Assembly (NCBI GenBank): GCA_013285405.1 | Contig: CP053446.1 | Location: forward strand, 3,457,001 to 3,521,000 | Origin: Ignavibacteriota bacterium | GTDB lineage: Bacteria; Bacteroidota; Ignavibacteria; Ignavibacteriales; Ignavibacteriaceae | DNA: 64,000 nucleotides | Direction: 5' to 3' | Shown here: positions 1 to 8,559 of the stretch, piece after piece | How the letters are laid out: each line of letters opens with the position of its first letter | Numbering within the stretch: position 1 is the first letter of the stretch | Made by a program: the position numbers and the translations under genes | Notes under the pieces: model-generated | Told to the model about the DNA's origin: nothing | The model's input: only the letters and a program-made list of their open reading frames with translations | Databases searched by the model: none

Positions 1-166
1 TAAAATTCTGAAAAACGTAGATTATATTTTTCAGCGCAGTATATTTTCAGAAGAATAATTTGAAAATAATCACCGGGCAGCCCTTTCTTTGCAAAACAAC
101 AGCTACTTAATTTAGTATTGTTAATAAGTATTTGAGTAAGTAATTATAATTAGTTAAAGTAAATAA
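1..166. other. Upstream non-coding edge of window
   Basis: AT-rich stretch before the first gene. A TATAAT-like hexamer lies at 145-150, but no well-spaced -35 box is visible, so I do not call a promoter. Any gene to the left must end at or before the window edge. Confidence 0.4.
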
Positions 167-2281
167 TTGAAGAATAAAAACATCAAAAATATTATGAAGG
201 CTTTACCAATAATCGTTCTTATCATATTGACTGCAAATTTCTTTCTTGCTGAATCTAAAAAAACTATTCAGAATGAAGATGAACAAACTGATACTTTACG
301 TTCTATAGAACCCAAAAATCATTTTACACTTGAGAATCAGCTTGTTACTACAATGCTTTCAAGATATCATTACAAAGACTTTACAATTGATGATTCATTG
401 TCATCAATAATTTTGGATAAGTATTTAAAGAGTCTTGATTATAGTAAAGTTTACTTCTACGAATCGGATATAAGCTCATTTGAAAAAAACAGATATTTAT
501 TTGATGATTATTTTCTTGATGGAAATGTTCAGCCATTTTTTGATATGTTCAATGTTTATGAAAAAAGGATGCTGGAACGGATGGAATTTGTAGATACAAT
601 TCTTACTGCAGGATTTGATTTTTCACAAGATGATTCTGTTGAGATAAACAGAGACAGTTCAGATTGGATAGCTTCCACAGAAGAGATGAATAAATTATGG
701 GAAGGAAGAATTAAAAATGATGCGCTTGCATTACATCTTGCAGGAAGAAGCGACGAAGAAATAAAATCAAATTTAAAAAAGAGATATGATAATTATACAA
801 GAGCATTGTACCAATACAACAGTGAAGATGTTTTTCAGATTGCAATGGATGCATACACAAGTTCAGTAGACCCGCATACTAATTATTTTTCCCCCGTTAC
901 TTCTGAAAATTTCAAAATCGATATGAGCCTTTCTCTTGAGGGAATAGGTGCACGACTTATGAGCGAAGATGGTTATACAAAAGTTGTTGAGGTAATTCCC
1001 GGAGGTCCGGCATTTAAATCAAAAGAATTAGCTGTTGATGATAAAATTATTGCTGTGGCTCAGGGAGATACTGGTCAATTCGTTGATGTGATTGGTTGGA
1101 GGATTACTGAAGTTGTTAAACTAATTCGCGGACCAAAAGAAACTACTGTCCGATTACAAATTCTTAGAGCAAAAGCTGGTCTTGATGCCAAACCAGAGGA
1201 AATTAGTCTTGTAAGAGAAAAAGTTAAACTTGAAGATCAGGCTGCCAAGAAAAAAATTATTGAAGTCGAAAATAATGGTTTGAAGTATCGCGTTGGTATA
1301 ATAACCATTCCAAATTTTTACACTGACTTTAACGGAAACCGGAACGGAGATCAAAATTCAAAAAGTACTGTGGTTGATGTTAAAAATCTTTTACAAGAAC
1401 TCAATCAGGAAAAAGTTGATGGAGTCGTTATCGATTTAAGAAATAACGGTGGTGGCGCGCTTTCAGAAGCAATTGATGTTACCGGGTTATTTATTGATAA
1501 AGGACCTGTTGTACAAGTTAAAAATTCTGATGGAATGATTGAAGTTGATTCTGATATGGATCCGTCGTTGATTTACGGAGGTCCACTCGCAGTATTAGTA
1601 AATCGATTCAGTGCTTCGGCTTCAGAAATTTTTGCAGCAGCAATTCAGGACTATCAACGCGGTATTATCGTTGGCGAACAAACTTATGGTAAAGGTACTG
1701 TTCAAAATCTGATTGACTTGAATCAGATTTCCAGAAATTCCGGTAATAAATTTGGACAGCTTAAACTAACAATAGCAAAATATTATCGGATTAATGGTGG
1801 AAGTACACAAAACCTTGGTGTGATTCCCGATATTTCTTTCCCAACTTATTTGGATCCTCAGGAATTTGGTGAAAGTTCACAGACTTCTGCGTTACCCTGG
1901 GATCAGATTGATGCTACAAGCTACAAACTATATAGCAGTTTGAATAAATTAATTCCAAAATTGAAAGAAAATTCTGAAAACCGGACTGAAAAAGATATTG
2001 AATTTCAATTCTTGCGTGAGGATATAGAAAAATATAATATGATGAAAAATAGAAAGTATATTTCCTTGAATGAAGAAGTACGTAAGAAAAAGAAAGAATC
2101 TGATGATGAGTTAGAATTTGAGCGTGAAAACGAAAGACGACAGAGTAAAGGGTTAAAACTTTTGGACAAGGGTGAAGTTCCGGAAAAGAAAGACGAAGAT
2201 GATGATATCTTTCTTACTGAAACGGCAATGATATTAGCTGATATGATTCAACTTCCGAAAGGATTAACAGAAATACGCTAA
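167..2281 (+). CDS. Tail-specific (carboxy-terminal processing) protease
   Basis: This is a periplasmic serine protease of the CtpA/Prc family (S41), which trims or degrades exported proteins from their C-terminus. A signal/anchor segment lies at about residues 12-28. A PDZ domain spans about 252-345, followed by the S41 catalytic domain. The catalytic dyad is visible as Ser484 in SASASE and Lys509 in YGKGTVQ, 25 residues apart as in E. coli Prc. The highly charged C-terminal tail (about 600-704) matches the extra domain of Prc-type members, and the 704-aa length is close to Prc. The start is TTG, with no upstream ATG giving a better signal peptide. It overlaps the convergent next gene by 4 nt. 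Confidence 0.93.
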   Translation: MKNKNIKNIMKALPIIVLIILTANFFLAESKKTIQNEDEQTDTLRSIEPKNHFTLENQLVTTMLSRYHYKDFTIDDSLSSIILDKYLKSLDYSKVYFYESDISSFEKNRYLFDDYFLDGNVQPFFDMFNVYEKRMLERMEFVDTILTAGFDFSQDDSVEINRDSSDWIASTEEMNKLWEGRIKNDALALHLAGRSDEEIKSNLKKRYDNYTRALYQYNSEDVFQIAMDAYTSSVDPHTNYFSPVTSENFKIDMSLSLEGIGARLMSEDGYTKVVEVIPGGPAFKSKELAVDDKIIAVAQGDTGQFVDVIGWRITEVVKLIRGPKETTVRLQILRAKAGLDAKPEEISLVREKVKLEDQAAKKKIIEVENNGLKYRVGIITIPNFYTDFNGNRNGDQNSKSTVVDVKNLLQELNQEKVDGVVIDLRNNGGGALSEAIDVTGLFIDKGPVVQVKNSDGMIEVDSDMDPSLIYGGPLAVLVNRFSASASEIFAAAIQDYQRGIIVGEQTYGKGTVQNLIDLNQISRNSGNKFGQLKLTIAKYYRINGGSTQNLGVIPDISFPTYLDPQEFGESSQTSALPWDQIDATSYKLYSSLNKLIPKLKENSENRTEKDIEFQFLREDIEKYNMMKNRKYISLNEEVRKKKKESDDELEFERENERRQSKGLKLLDKGEVPEKKDEDDDIFLTETAMILADMIQLPKGLTEIR

Positions 2282-3003
2282 TGGCTTAAGTGCTTTAATA
2301 ATTTCTCTTCTGCAATCGGGAAAATAGTTTCATTATACGGAAAGTCAAGTTCGGTTTGAAGAACGAATGCAACGGGCTCATGCATATCTTTCGAATAAGA
2401 AATAAAATTATACATCATTTCTTCAACTGAATCGCCAATTGATTTTAATGGAATAGTACGGACAAGGTTTGATGTAAGCCGTTGATATAAATTTTCCTGA
2501 GTCCAATCCCAGATTATCTCGTAGAGATAAATGTTCAGTATTTGATTTTTATTATCCGGGAGGCTGAAGTAACCTTTCCCGTGATAATTCTTCTCAGATC
2601 GTGATACACGTTTGACTCTGATATTCTCTTCAACAAAGTTTTTAATTATTCTTCCTTCCTCAAGAACCGGTCTGTTCAGCTGCAAAGCCCAATCAATAAA
2701 TGTTAACAGTTTATCCAATTGATGACCGACCTGATGAGCCTTTTCATAAACTACTACTCTCTCATTTATTTTTCTGCCTTTGATTTCATTGTCAAACCAT
2801 AATTTACATTCAATATTTTCGCGCAGTAAGTCTTCGAGTGCAAGGTTAAGCTGTATGGCTTCTTCAATAGAAGGAAACAATTTATTCTTATTGAAGTTCA
2901 ATGACCACTCTTTTACCTTAATGAGTATTTTGTACTGATTAGATTCCCAATCAGAACCGTATGAAGTAAGTTTTTTCAAATCAAGGGTTGTCATTTTATT
3001 CAT
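2278..3003 (-). CDS. Hypothetical protein, about 241 aa
   Basis: I do not recognise this family. The product is soluble-looking and mixed-charge, with no signal peptide or membrane span. It has an acidic/leucine-rich first half and aromatic-rich stretches near the C-terminus (such as EIIWDWTQENLYQRL). The frame is open back to a TTG at 3129, but the extra residues look unrelated, so I place the start at the ATG at 3003 (another ATG lies at 2994). No clear ribosome binding site decides this. It converges on the upstream protease gene, overlapping its stop by 4 nt, so no terminator separates them. Confidence 0.6.
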   Translation of the reverse strand: MNKMTTLDLKKLTSYGSDWESNQYKILIKVKEWSLNFNKNKLFPSIEEAIQLNLALEDLLRENIECKLWFDNEIKGRKINERVVVYEKAHQVGHQLDKLLTFIDWALQLNRPVLEEGRIIKNFVEENIRVKRVSRSEKNYHGKGYFSLPDNKNQILNIYLYEIIWDWTQENLYQRLTSNLVRTIPLKSIGDSVEEMMYNFISYSKDMHEPVAFVLQTELDFPYNETIFPIAEEKLLKHLSH

Positions 3004-3131
3004 TACTATTTGGTTGTCACTTTTAGTTATGTTTAATACTAAAAGCCTGCCAAAGGAATTGAATAAACTCAGCCGATATGCATTTATTGAATTGATACAG
3101 TAGTGAGAAAGAATTGCATGATGCGCCAAAT

Positions 3132-3155
3132 TATTCAGGTAAATTTTCCTGAATA
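3132..3155. repeat. Stem-loop upstream of hypothetical gene
   Basis: Perfect 8-bp inverted repeat TATTCAGG / CCTGAATA with an 8-nt loop, in the gap between the ALDH terminator and the hypothetical gene. There is no U-tract next to it, so it is not an obvious terminator. The core (TTCAGG/CCTGAA) resembles the arms of the dispersed repeat seen at 16.5 kb. Confidence 0.4.
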
Positions 3156-3207
3156 TTTCTCGTATTGATATAAAGAATGATGAAGTAAAATTGGTCTGGA
3201 ATTTTTA

Positions 3208-3244
3208 CATAAAAAAAGGAACGGAAAAAAATTCCCGTCCCTTT
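3208..3244 (-). terminator. Rho-independent terminator of ALDH gene
   Basis: Arms at 3215-3224 and 3235-3244 pair at 9 of 10 positions (AAAGGGACGG against CCGTTCCTTT on the minus strand). A run of Us follows directly. It lies 25-60 nt beyond the stop of the aldehyde dehydrogenase gene. Confidence 0.75.
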
Positions 3245-3269
3245 CAAAAATACCAACGGATGGAATAAT

Positions 3270-4802
3270 TTATATATCGAATTTTATTCCTTGCGCCAAC
3301 GGTAGCTTCGATCCAAAATTAATCGTATTAGTTTGTCGTCTCATATAAGCTTTCCAGGAATCGGATCCGGATTCTCTTCCACCGCCAGTTTCTTTTTCTC
3401 CACCAAAAGCTCCGCCAATTTCAGCGCCAGAAGTTCCGATATTCACATTTGCAATTCCGCAATCAGATCCGGAAGCCGAAAGGAACTGCTCTGCTTCTCT
3501 CATATTATTAGTGAATATTGAAGAAGATAATCCTTGTACAACTCCATTTTGTAATGCTATTGCTTCATTAACATCTTTTTTATATTTCATTATATAGAGA
3601 ATAGGTGCGAAGGTTTCTTCCTGAACTATTTCAAAGTGATTCTGAGCCTCGGCAATTGCAGGAGAGACGTAACAACCAGATTCATATCCCTTTCCACTCA
3701 ATACTTCTCCTCCAAAAATTATCTTTCCACCTTCTTTTTTAACACGCTTTAATGCATTTGAAAAATCATTAACAGCATTTTTATCTATCAACGGACCCAT
3801 ATGGTTTTGCTGGTTTAACGGATCACCAATCCTAATGCTCTTATACGCTTTAACCAACGATTCTTTCACTTTATTATAAATTGAATCATGTATAATCAAT
3901 CTACGTGTTGACGTACATCTTTGACCGGCAGTTCCCACTGCACCAAATACAACCGCAGGAATCGCTATTTTTAAATCAGCATCAGGAGTTATAATTATTG
4001 CATTATTTCCACCAAGCTCAAGAATTGTTTTTCCAAATCTTCCTGAAACGACTTCAGCAGCATGCTTACCAACACGGGTTGATCCAGTCACTGAAACCAT
4101 AGCAACACGTTTATCATTTAAAATTCGTTCGCCAACTGTTGAACCTTTGCCAACTATCAGAGTAAAAATTCCTTCAGGAAGATTATTTTCTTTCAGAACT
4201 TTTGCAATAATATTTTGTGTAGCTATAGCACTAAGAGGAACTTTGGAAGAAGGTTTCCAAATATTTACATCACCACAAACAGCAGCGAGCATTGCATTCC
4301 AGGAATAAACTGCAACCGGAAAATTAAAAGCTGAAATAGTACAGACGATTCCAAGAGGATGATACTGATCATACATTCTATGCATTGGTCTTTCAGATTG
4401 CATAGTAAAACCATAAAGTTGTCTTGATTGACCGACAGCGAAATCGCATATATCAATCATCTCCTGAACTTCACCCAATCCTTCCTGGAGAGATTTTCCC
4501 ATTTCGTATGAAACTAATTGTCCAAGCGGTTCTTTATACTCTCTTAATTTTAATCCAATTTGTCTTACAATTTCGCCTCTTGCCGGGGCTGGAACTTCGC
4601 GCCAGATCAGAAATGCTTCTTCCATGCTTTTAATAATTTTTTCATAATCTTTCTCAGAACCCTGATGAACTGAAGCGATATATTTACCGTCAACCGGTGA
4701 ATGAATTTTTAACTCGCCTTCTGATTTGGTTTGTAACCATTTTTGTCCGGTTGATGCACCAAAATTTGATTTACTGATACCAAGTTTTTTTAAGAATTCC
4801 AT
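3270..4802 (-). CDS. amaB: Alpha-aminoadipate-semialdehyde dehydrogenase (ALDH7 family)
   Basis: NAD(P)-dependent aldehyde dehydrogenase of the ALDH7/antiquitin type, expected to oxidise 2-aminoadipate 6-semialdehyde (in equilibrium with piperideine-6-carboxylate) to 2-aminoadipate. The catalytic cysteine is Cys296 in GQRCTSTRR and the general base is Glu262 in LELGGNN. The ALDH7 signature of the C-terminal region (FGGEKETGGGRESGSDSWK) is present, and the 510-aa length is normal. Its neighbours are an Rrf2 regulator just upstream on the same strand and, divergently, L-lysine 6-transaminase, which makes this enzyme's substrate. That context strongly supports the lysine-degradation assignment. 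A clear terminator follows. Confidence 0.92.
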   Translation of the reverse strand: MEFLKKLGISKSNFGASTGQKWLQTKSEGELKIHSPVDGKYIASVHQGSEKDYEKIIKSMEEAFLIWREVPAPARGEIVRQIGLKLREYKEPLGQLVSYEMGKSLQEGLGEVQEMIDICDFAVGQSRQLYGFTMQSERPMHRMYDQYHPLGIVCTISAFNFPVAVYSWNAMLAAVCGDVNIWKPSSKVPLSAIATQNIIAKVLKENNLPEGIFTLIVGKGSTVGERILNDKRVAMVSVTGSTRVGKHAAEVVSGRFGKTILELGGNNAIIITPDADLKIAIPAVVFGAVGTAGQRCTSTRRLIIHDSIYNKVKESLVKAYKSIRIGDPLNQQNHMGPLIDKNAVNDFSNALKRVKKEGGKIIFGGEVLSGKGYESGCYVSPAIAEAQNHFEIVQEETFAPILYIMKYKKDVNEAIALQNGVVQGLSSSIFTNNMREAEQFLSASGSDCGIANVNIGTSGAEIGGAFGGEKETGGGRESGSDSWKAYMRRQTNTINFGSKLPLAQGIKFDI

Positions 4803-4822
4803 ACTAACTCCAGAATATTTTA

Positions 4823-5245
4823 TTAATTACTTTTAATTTTATTTATAATTGATTGTAATGTTATATTTTTCATTTTATCCTCTATTGTTACCTGAACTTC
4901 TGAAAATAAATCAAGAAAGTAAGAGTTCAATTTTTCAGGCAAGCTATTTTTCTTTATTGCATTTCGTCTTACATCCAAATGGAAAGCCTTCCTATCTTCG
5001 ATTGCGCAATAGATTTCCTGCAAATGAATTTCCGAAGGTAACTTCTTCAATTTGAATCCTCCAGACATTCCAGCGTTACTTTCAACTATACCATTTTTTA
5101 CGAGTAAAGATAGAATTCTCCTCAACTTGGATGAATTGATTCCGATAGCTTCTTCGAGCTCAAAACTCGAAACCGCTTTTGGGTGTTCTTGCTGCAAATA
5201 GCATAATGCTTTGACTGAGGTTGATAATTTTGTGGAGGCAGACAT
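4823..5245 (-). CDS. Rrf2-family transcriptional regulator
   Basis: Winged-helix Rrf2-family repressor, 140 aa. The DNA-binding helix-turn-helix lies at about residues 25-60, with the family wing motif GGFKLKK. Only two cysteines are present (Cys15 and Cys80), and the three-cysteine cluster that holds the Fe-S centre in IscR/NsrR is absent. It is therefore probably a cluster-free member that senses something else, perhaps a lysine-pathway metabolite (inference). The gene lies 20 nt upstream of the aldehyde dehydrogenase on the same strand and is divergent from the lysine transaminase. A long palindrome directly upstream is a candidate operator. Confidence 0.85.
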   Translation of the reverse strand: MSASTKLSTSVKALCYLQQEHPKAVSSFELEEAIGINSSKLRRILSLLVKNGIVESNAGMSGGFKLKKLPSEIHLQEIYCAIEDRKAFHLDVRRNAIKKNSLPEKLNSYFLDLFSEVQVTIEDKMKNITLQSIINKIKSN

Positions 5246-5255
5246 ATTTTTTTAA

Positions 5256-5278
5256 TTTGTTACAGTAAGTGTAACAAA
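5256..5278. promoter_or_regulatory. Palindromic operator candidate for Rrf2 regulator
   Basis: Perfect 8-bp inverted repeat TTTGTTAC / GTAACAAA separated by 7 nt. It ends 11 nt upstream of the Rrf2 start codon. The size (23 bp, two half-sites) and dyad symmetry fit a dimeric Rrf2-type regulator acting on its own gene and the downstream dehydrogenase. The function is inferred from position and symmetry. Confidence 0.6.
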
Positions 5279-5570
5279 TATAAATCTTAAATCAAAATTT
5301 TATTAGATTTTATCGGAGAATCTGGCTTATATCAAAGCAATTTTAGATTGAATATTCTCATCAACATAGCTATTTTTGTACAGGCAAATTCAAAAATGAA
5401 AAAATTTCAATTACATACGATTTTAACATTATTCTCTCTTAGACACAGAAGTTACTTTGTGTCTGCCTACGAATCAGTTTTTTAATTCTGTTCCATTCGT
5501 CATCAACAGAATAAAAACCTGTTGCATAATTCTTTTAATATTTTTTTCATTTTAAATTAGAGGTGACTGC
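5279..5570. other. Divergent intergenic region, Rrf2 / lysine transaminase
   Basis: No gene is visible. A stem-loop with 7-bp arms (AGACACA / TGTGTCT) sits at 5441-5464. A Shine-Dalgarno-like AGAGGTG lies at about 5558-5564, ahead of the transaminase ATG. A second copy of the Rrf2 palindrome is not seen here. Confidence 0.5.
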
Positions 5571-6902
5571 ATGATCACAGAAATAATAAACCCTGCTGAA
5601 AAAGTTCGCGAAACAATCGGGAAGTATATGCTTGCTGATGGATTTCAATTAATCTTAGATTTAAAGAATAGTTATCGAACTAAAATAGTTGATGAACGAA
5701 ATGGTGATGAGTATATAGATTTCTTCACTTTCTTTGCATCAAACCCGCTTGGAATGAATCATCCCAAACTTAATTCTACGGAAGTTGTCGAATCACTCGG
5801 ATTAGCTGCTGTTAACAGACCATCAAATTCTGACATATATACAACACAGATGGCTGAGTTTGTTGATACTTTCGGAAAAGTTGCAAAACCTGATTATATG
5901 AAACATTTGTTTTTTATTGATGGTGGAGCTTTAGCCGTTGAAAATGGATTGAAAGTAGCCTTCGATTGGAAAGTTAGAAAAAATTTACAAAAAGGTTACA
6001 AAGAAGAAAGAGGACAAAAAGTAATCCATTTCAAAGAGGCTTTTCATGGTAGAAGCGGATATACAATGTCATTGACTAATACAGATGAAAATAAAATTAA
6101 GTACTTCCCTAAGTTTGAATGGCCCCGAGTTATCAATCCAAAAGTTACTTTTCCTATAGAGCAACATCTGGAACAAATAAAAAAAATTGAAACACAGGCA
6201 CTAAATGAAATCAAAGATGCAATCAAAAATAATCGGGATGATATTGCTGTCCTGATTCTTGAACCAATCCAGTGTGAAGGTGGCGATAATTTTTTCAGAA
6301 AAGAATTTTTTACAGAACTAAGAAATCTCACACTGGAAAATGAAATTATATTGATGTTTGATGAAGTTCAGACTGGCTTTGGAATAACCGGAAAATTCTG
6401 GGCGTTTGAACATTTTGTAAAACCAGACATTATTGCTTTCGGAAAAAAATCACAGCAATGTGGTATTATGGTATCTGAGAGAATAGATGAAATTACGGAT
6501 AATTGTTTTAATGTTTCCGGAAGAATTAACTCAACCTGGGGCGGAAATCTTGTCGATATGGTTCGCTCCAAATATATCCTGAACATAATGAAGGAAGAGG
6601 AGCTCATTGATAATTCATCACAAAGAGGTAACTACTTATTGAAAAGGCTTTTTGAGATTCAATCCAACTACCCTAATTTAATTAGCAATACCAGAGGTTT
6701 AGGTCTTCTGTGTTCATTTGACTTTCCTAACAAAGAACTCAGAGATGATTTTAGGATGAGATCTGAAAAAGAAAAATTGCTTATTCTCGGTTGCGGGGTT
6801 AAATCAATACGGTTCAGACCGATGCTTAATATAACAGATGATGAGCTGGAAGAAGGCTTGCAGGTGATTGAGAAAGTGCTTAAAATTATGTTGTCTAAAT
6901 AA
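5571..6902 (+). CDS. lat: L-lysine 6-transaminase
   Basis: PLP-dependent class III aminotransferase that moves the epsilon-amino group of L-lysine to 2-oxoglutarate, giving 2-aminoadipate 6-semialdehyde. The PLP lysine lies in FGKKSQ (Lys292 or Lys293), preceded by the cofactor-binding FDEVQTGFG motif. The length of 443 aa matches known lysine epsilon-aminotransferases. The distinctive QCEGGDN and INSTWGGN motifs separate it from ornithine/GABA aminotransferases. The start is supported by AGAGGTG upstream. With the divergent ALDH7 enzyme it forms a two-step lysine-to-aminoadipate route without saccharopine. A strong hairpin terminator follows. Confidence 0.93.
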   Translation: MITEIINPAEKVRETIGKYMLADGFQLILDLKNSYRTKIVDERNGDEYIDFFTFFASNPLGMNHPKLNSTEVVESLGLAAVNRPSNSDIYTTQMAEFVDTFGKVAKPDYMKHLFFIDGGALAVENGLKVAFDWKVRKNLQKGYKEERGQKVIHFKEAFHGRSGYTMSLTNTDENKIKYFPKFEWPRVINPKVTFPIEQHLEQIKKIETQALNEIKDAIKNNRDDIAVLILEPIQCEGGDNFFRKEFFTELRNLTLENEIILMFDEVQTGFGITGKFWAFEHFVKPDIIAFGKKSQQCGIMVSERIDEITDNCFNVSGRINSTWGGNLVDMVRSKYILNIMKEEELIDNSSQRGNYLLKRLFEIQSNYPNLISNTRGLGLLCSFDFPNKELRDDFRMRSEKEKLLILGCGVKSIRFRPMLNITDDELEEGLQVIEKVLKIMLSK

Positions 6903-6925
6903 TTAAATAGGATTAACTACTTGCC

Positions 6926-6960
6926 AGAAACGGCTCCGGAACGGAGCCGCTTCTGTTTTA
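6926..6960 (+). terminator. Rho-independent terminator after lat
   Basis: A 13-bp stem with one mismatch (left arm 6926-6938, right arm 6942-6954) around a 3-nt loop is followed by GTTTTA. It begins 24 nt past the stop codon of the lysine transaminase. The GC-rich core GGCTCCG/CGGAGCC stands out in this AT-rich DNA. Confidence 0.8.
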
Positions 6961-7121
6961 AAGCAAATTGTTGCGAAATATTTTATAGATTTGTACAGAG
7001 AAATTGAACTTATTGAGAATATCTCTCACAAGTTCTGATACAAGCAGGTTAAAAATCTGTCGGGCATCAAAATCAATCATTACTAAAACGCTGAATTAAA
7101 TGCAGAGAGAGACTTGATTAT

Positions 7122-7802
7122 ATGACCGGTAAACTTCACATAGTTAGTACACCTATTGGTAATCTTAAGGATATTACGCTTCGCGCAATTGAGACATTGA
7201 ACGAAGTTGACTTTATTTTGTGCGAAGATACTCGGGTCACTTCAGTATTAACTAAACAATATAATATCATTAAGCAGCTTATTTCATTTAATGCTGTCAG
7301 TGAGACTAAAAAAATTCCTATGATAATCGAGCGGCTTCGCAATGGACAGAGCTATGCGCTCGTTTCAGATTCTGGAACTCCAGCAATTTCAGATCCAGGA
7401 ATCAGATTAGTTTCAGAAGCGATAAAAAATGGAATCGAAGTTATATCTGTTCCCGGAGCAACAGCTTTGATTGCCGCACTTACGATTAGCGGTCTGCCAA
7501 CAGATTCTTTTGTATTCGAAGGATTTCTTCCTCAAAAAAAAGGAAGACAAAAAAAGCTCGATGAACTAACAAAAGAAGAAAGAACCATCGTGCTTTATGA
7601 ATCTTCTCATAGAATTGATAAACTGATTGATGAACTTGTTGAATATTTTCCTGAAAGATATGTAGTGGTCTGCCGTGAGTTAACAAAAAAGTTTGAAGAA
7701 ACCTGGCGGGGTTATCCTCCAGAGTTAAAAGAAAAGCTAAATGAGAAAACAATAAAAGGCGAGTTTGTAATTGTAATAGCAAACAAAAGTTGGAAGCACT
7801 GA
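7122..7802 (+). CDS. rsmI: 16S rRNA (cytidine1402-2'-O)-methyltransferase
   Basis: SAM-dependent tetrapyrrole-methylase-fold enzyme that 2'-O-methylates C1402 in the ribosomal decoding centre. The family N-terminus (LHIVSTPIGNLKDIT) starts at residue 5. The motif CEDTR and the SAM-binding loops SDSGTPAISDPG and VPGATA are present. At 226 aa it is the short form of the family and lacks the extra C-terminal domain found in some proteobacterial RsmI. It converges with the RDD gene, with only 12 nt between stops. Confidence 0.92.
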   Translation: MTGKLHIVSTPIGNLKDITLRAIETLNEVDFILCEDTRVTSVLTKQYNIIKQLISFNAVSETKKIPMIIERLRNGQSYALVSDSGTPAISDPGIRLVSEAIKNGIEVISVPGATALIAALTISGLPTDSFVFEGFLPQKKGRQKKLDELTKEERTIVLYESSHRIDKLIDELVEYFPERYVVVCRELTKKFEETWRGYPPELKEKLNEKTIKGEFVIVIANKSWKH

Positions 7803-7814
7803 CCACTCCCCTTT

Positions 7815-8552
7815 TTACTCACTCAACAAATAATTATAATCTTTCAGCACTGTATCCAGGAATGTTAAAGGATGTAAAGTTGAAGTTATTCCAGTTTTGT
7901 TTTCAACAGCCGCTTTAGTTTTTTGTAGCATCTGATTATACAAATAAATATCAGGATTTTTATAGTTCATATCCAACACCGATTTGATTATTGCAATGTC
8001 TTTATCGGTTAAAGCACTTACCTGTGGAAATTTCACATCATAGTTAACCGGAGTTGCGGTTAAAATAGTATCATCAAGTTTAGTTTCTGCTTTTAGTTTT
8101 ACCACTGTGGTATTTGCAGCAAGATCACCCAATCGTTGTCCCTTTCCATTCATCATAAGTGTAATTATTCCAACAGCGCCAAAAAATGAATAATCAATCA
8201 GAGTTAATATCCATCTTAAAAAGTAACTGCCGATTCCTGCTTGTGTTCCATCAAGTTTAACTACTCGCATTTTCATTATTTTTTTTCCGAAGGATTGTCC
8301 ATTCAGAAATGTTTCGCACAATAGATGATAAAAAAAGACCGGCAAAAATAATATTATGAAATACGCAACCGGAAAATATAGTCCCGAACCTTCAGTTAAA
8401 TCCAAAATCCAGATGTAAAGAAATATTATGCTGATAAAATAACCTAACATTATCAACGAATCTATAATTGCTGCAACAACTCTGTCTCCAATATTTGCTA
8501 CAGGATACTCGATGTTCACATTTTGAGTTGTCTGAATTTCGATAGTTGACAT
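7815..8552 (-). CDS. RDD-family membrane protein
   Basis: Last gene of a seven-gene operon. The RDD domain spans about residues 15-155 with three to four membrane helices. The family arginine and aspartates appear in GDRVVAAIIDSLI, and a basic loop GKKIMKMRVVKLDG lies before the last helix. The C-terminal 80 residues are soluble. RDD proteins are often linked to transport, but no substrate can be assigned. The gene lies 7 nt downstream of the DUF58 gene, and RDD proteins commonly accompany MoxR/DUF58 clusters, which suggests a shared envelope function. Confidence 0.85.
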   Translation of the reverse strand: MSTIEIQTTQNVNIEYPVANIGDRVVAAIIDSLIMLGYFISIIFLYIWILDLTEGSGLYFPVAYFIILFLPVFFYHLLCETFLNGQSFGKKIMKMRVVKLDGTQAGIGSYFLRWILTLIDYSFFGAVGIITLMMNGKGQRLGDLAANTTVVKLKAETKLDDTILTATPVNYDVKFPQVSALTDKDIAIIKSVLDMNYKNPDIYLYNQMLQKTKAAVENKTGITSTLHPLTFLDTVLKDYNYLLSE

Positions 8553-8559
8553 ATTATTT

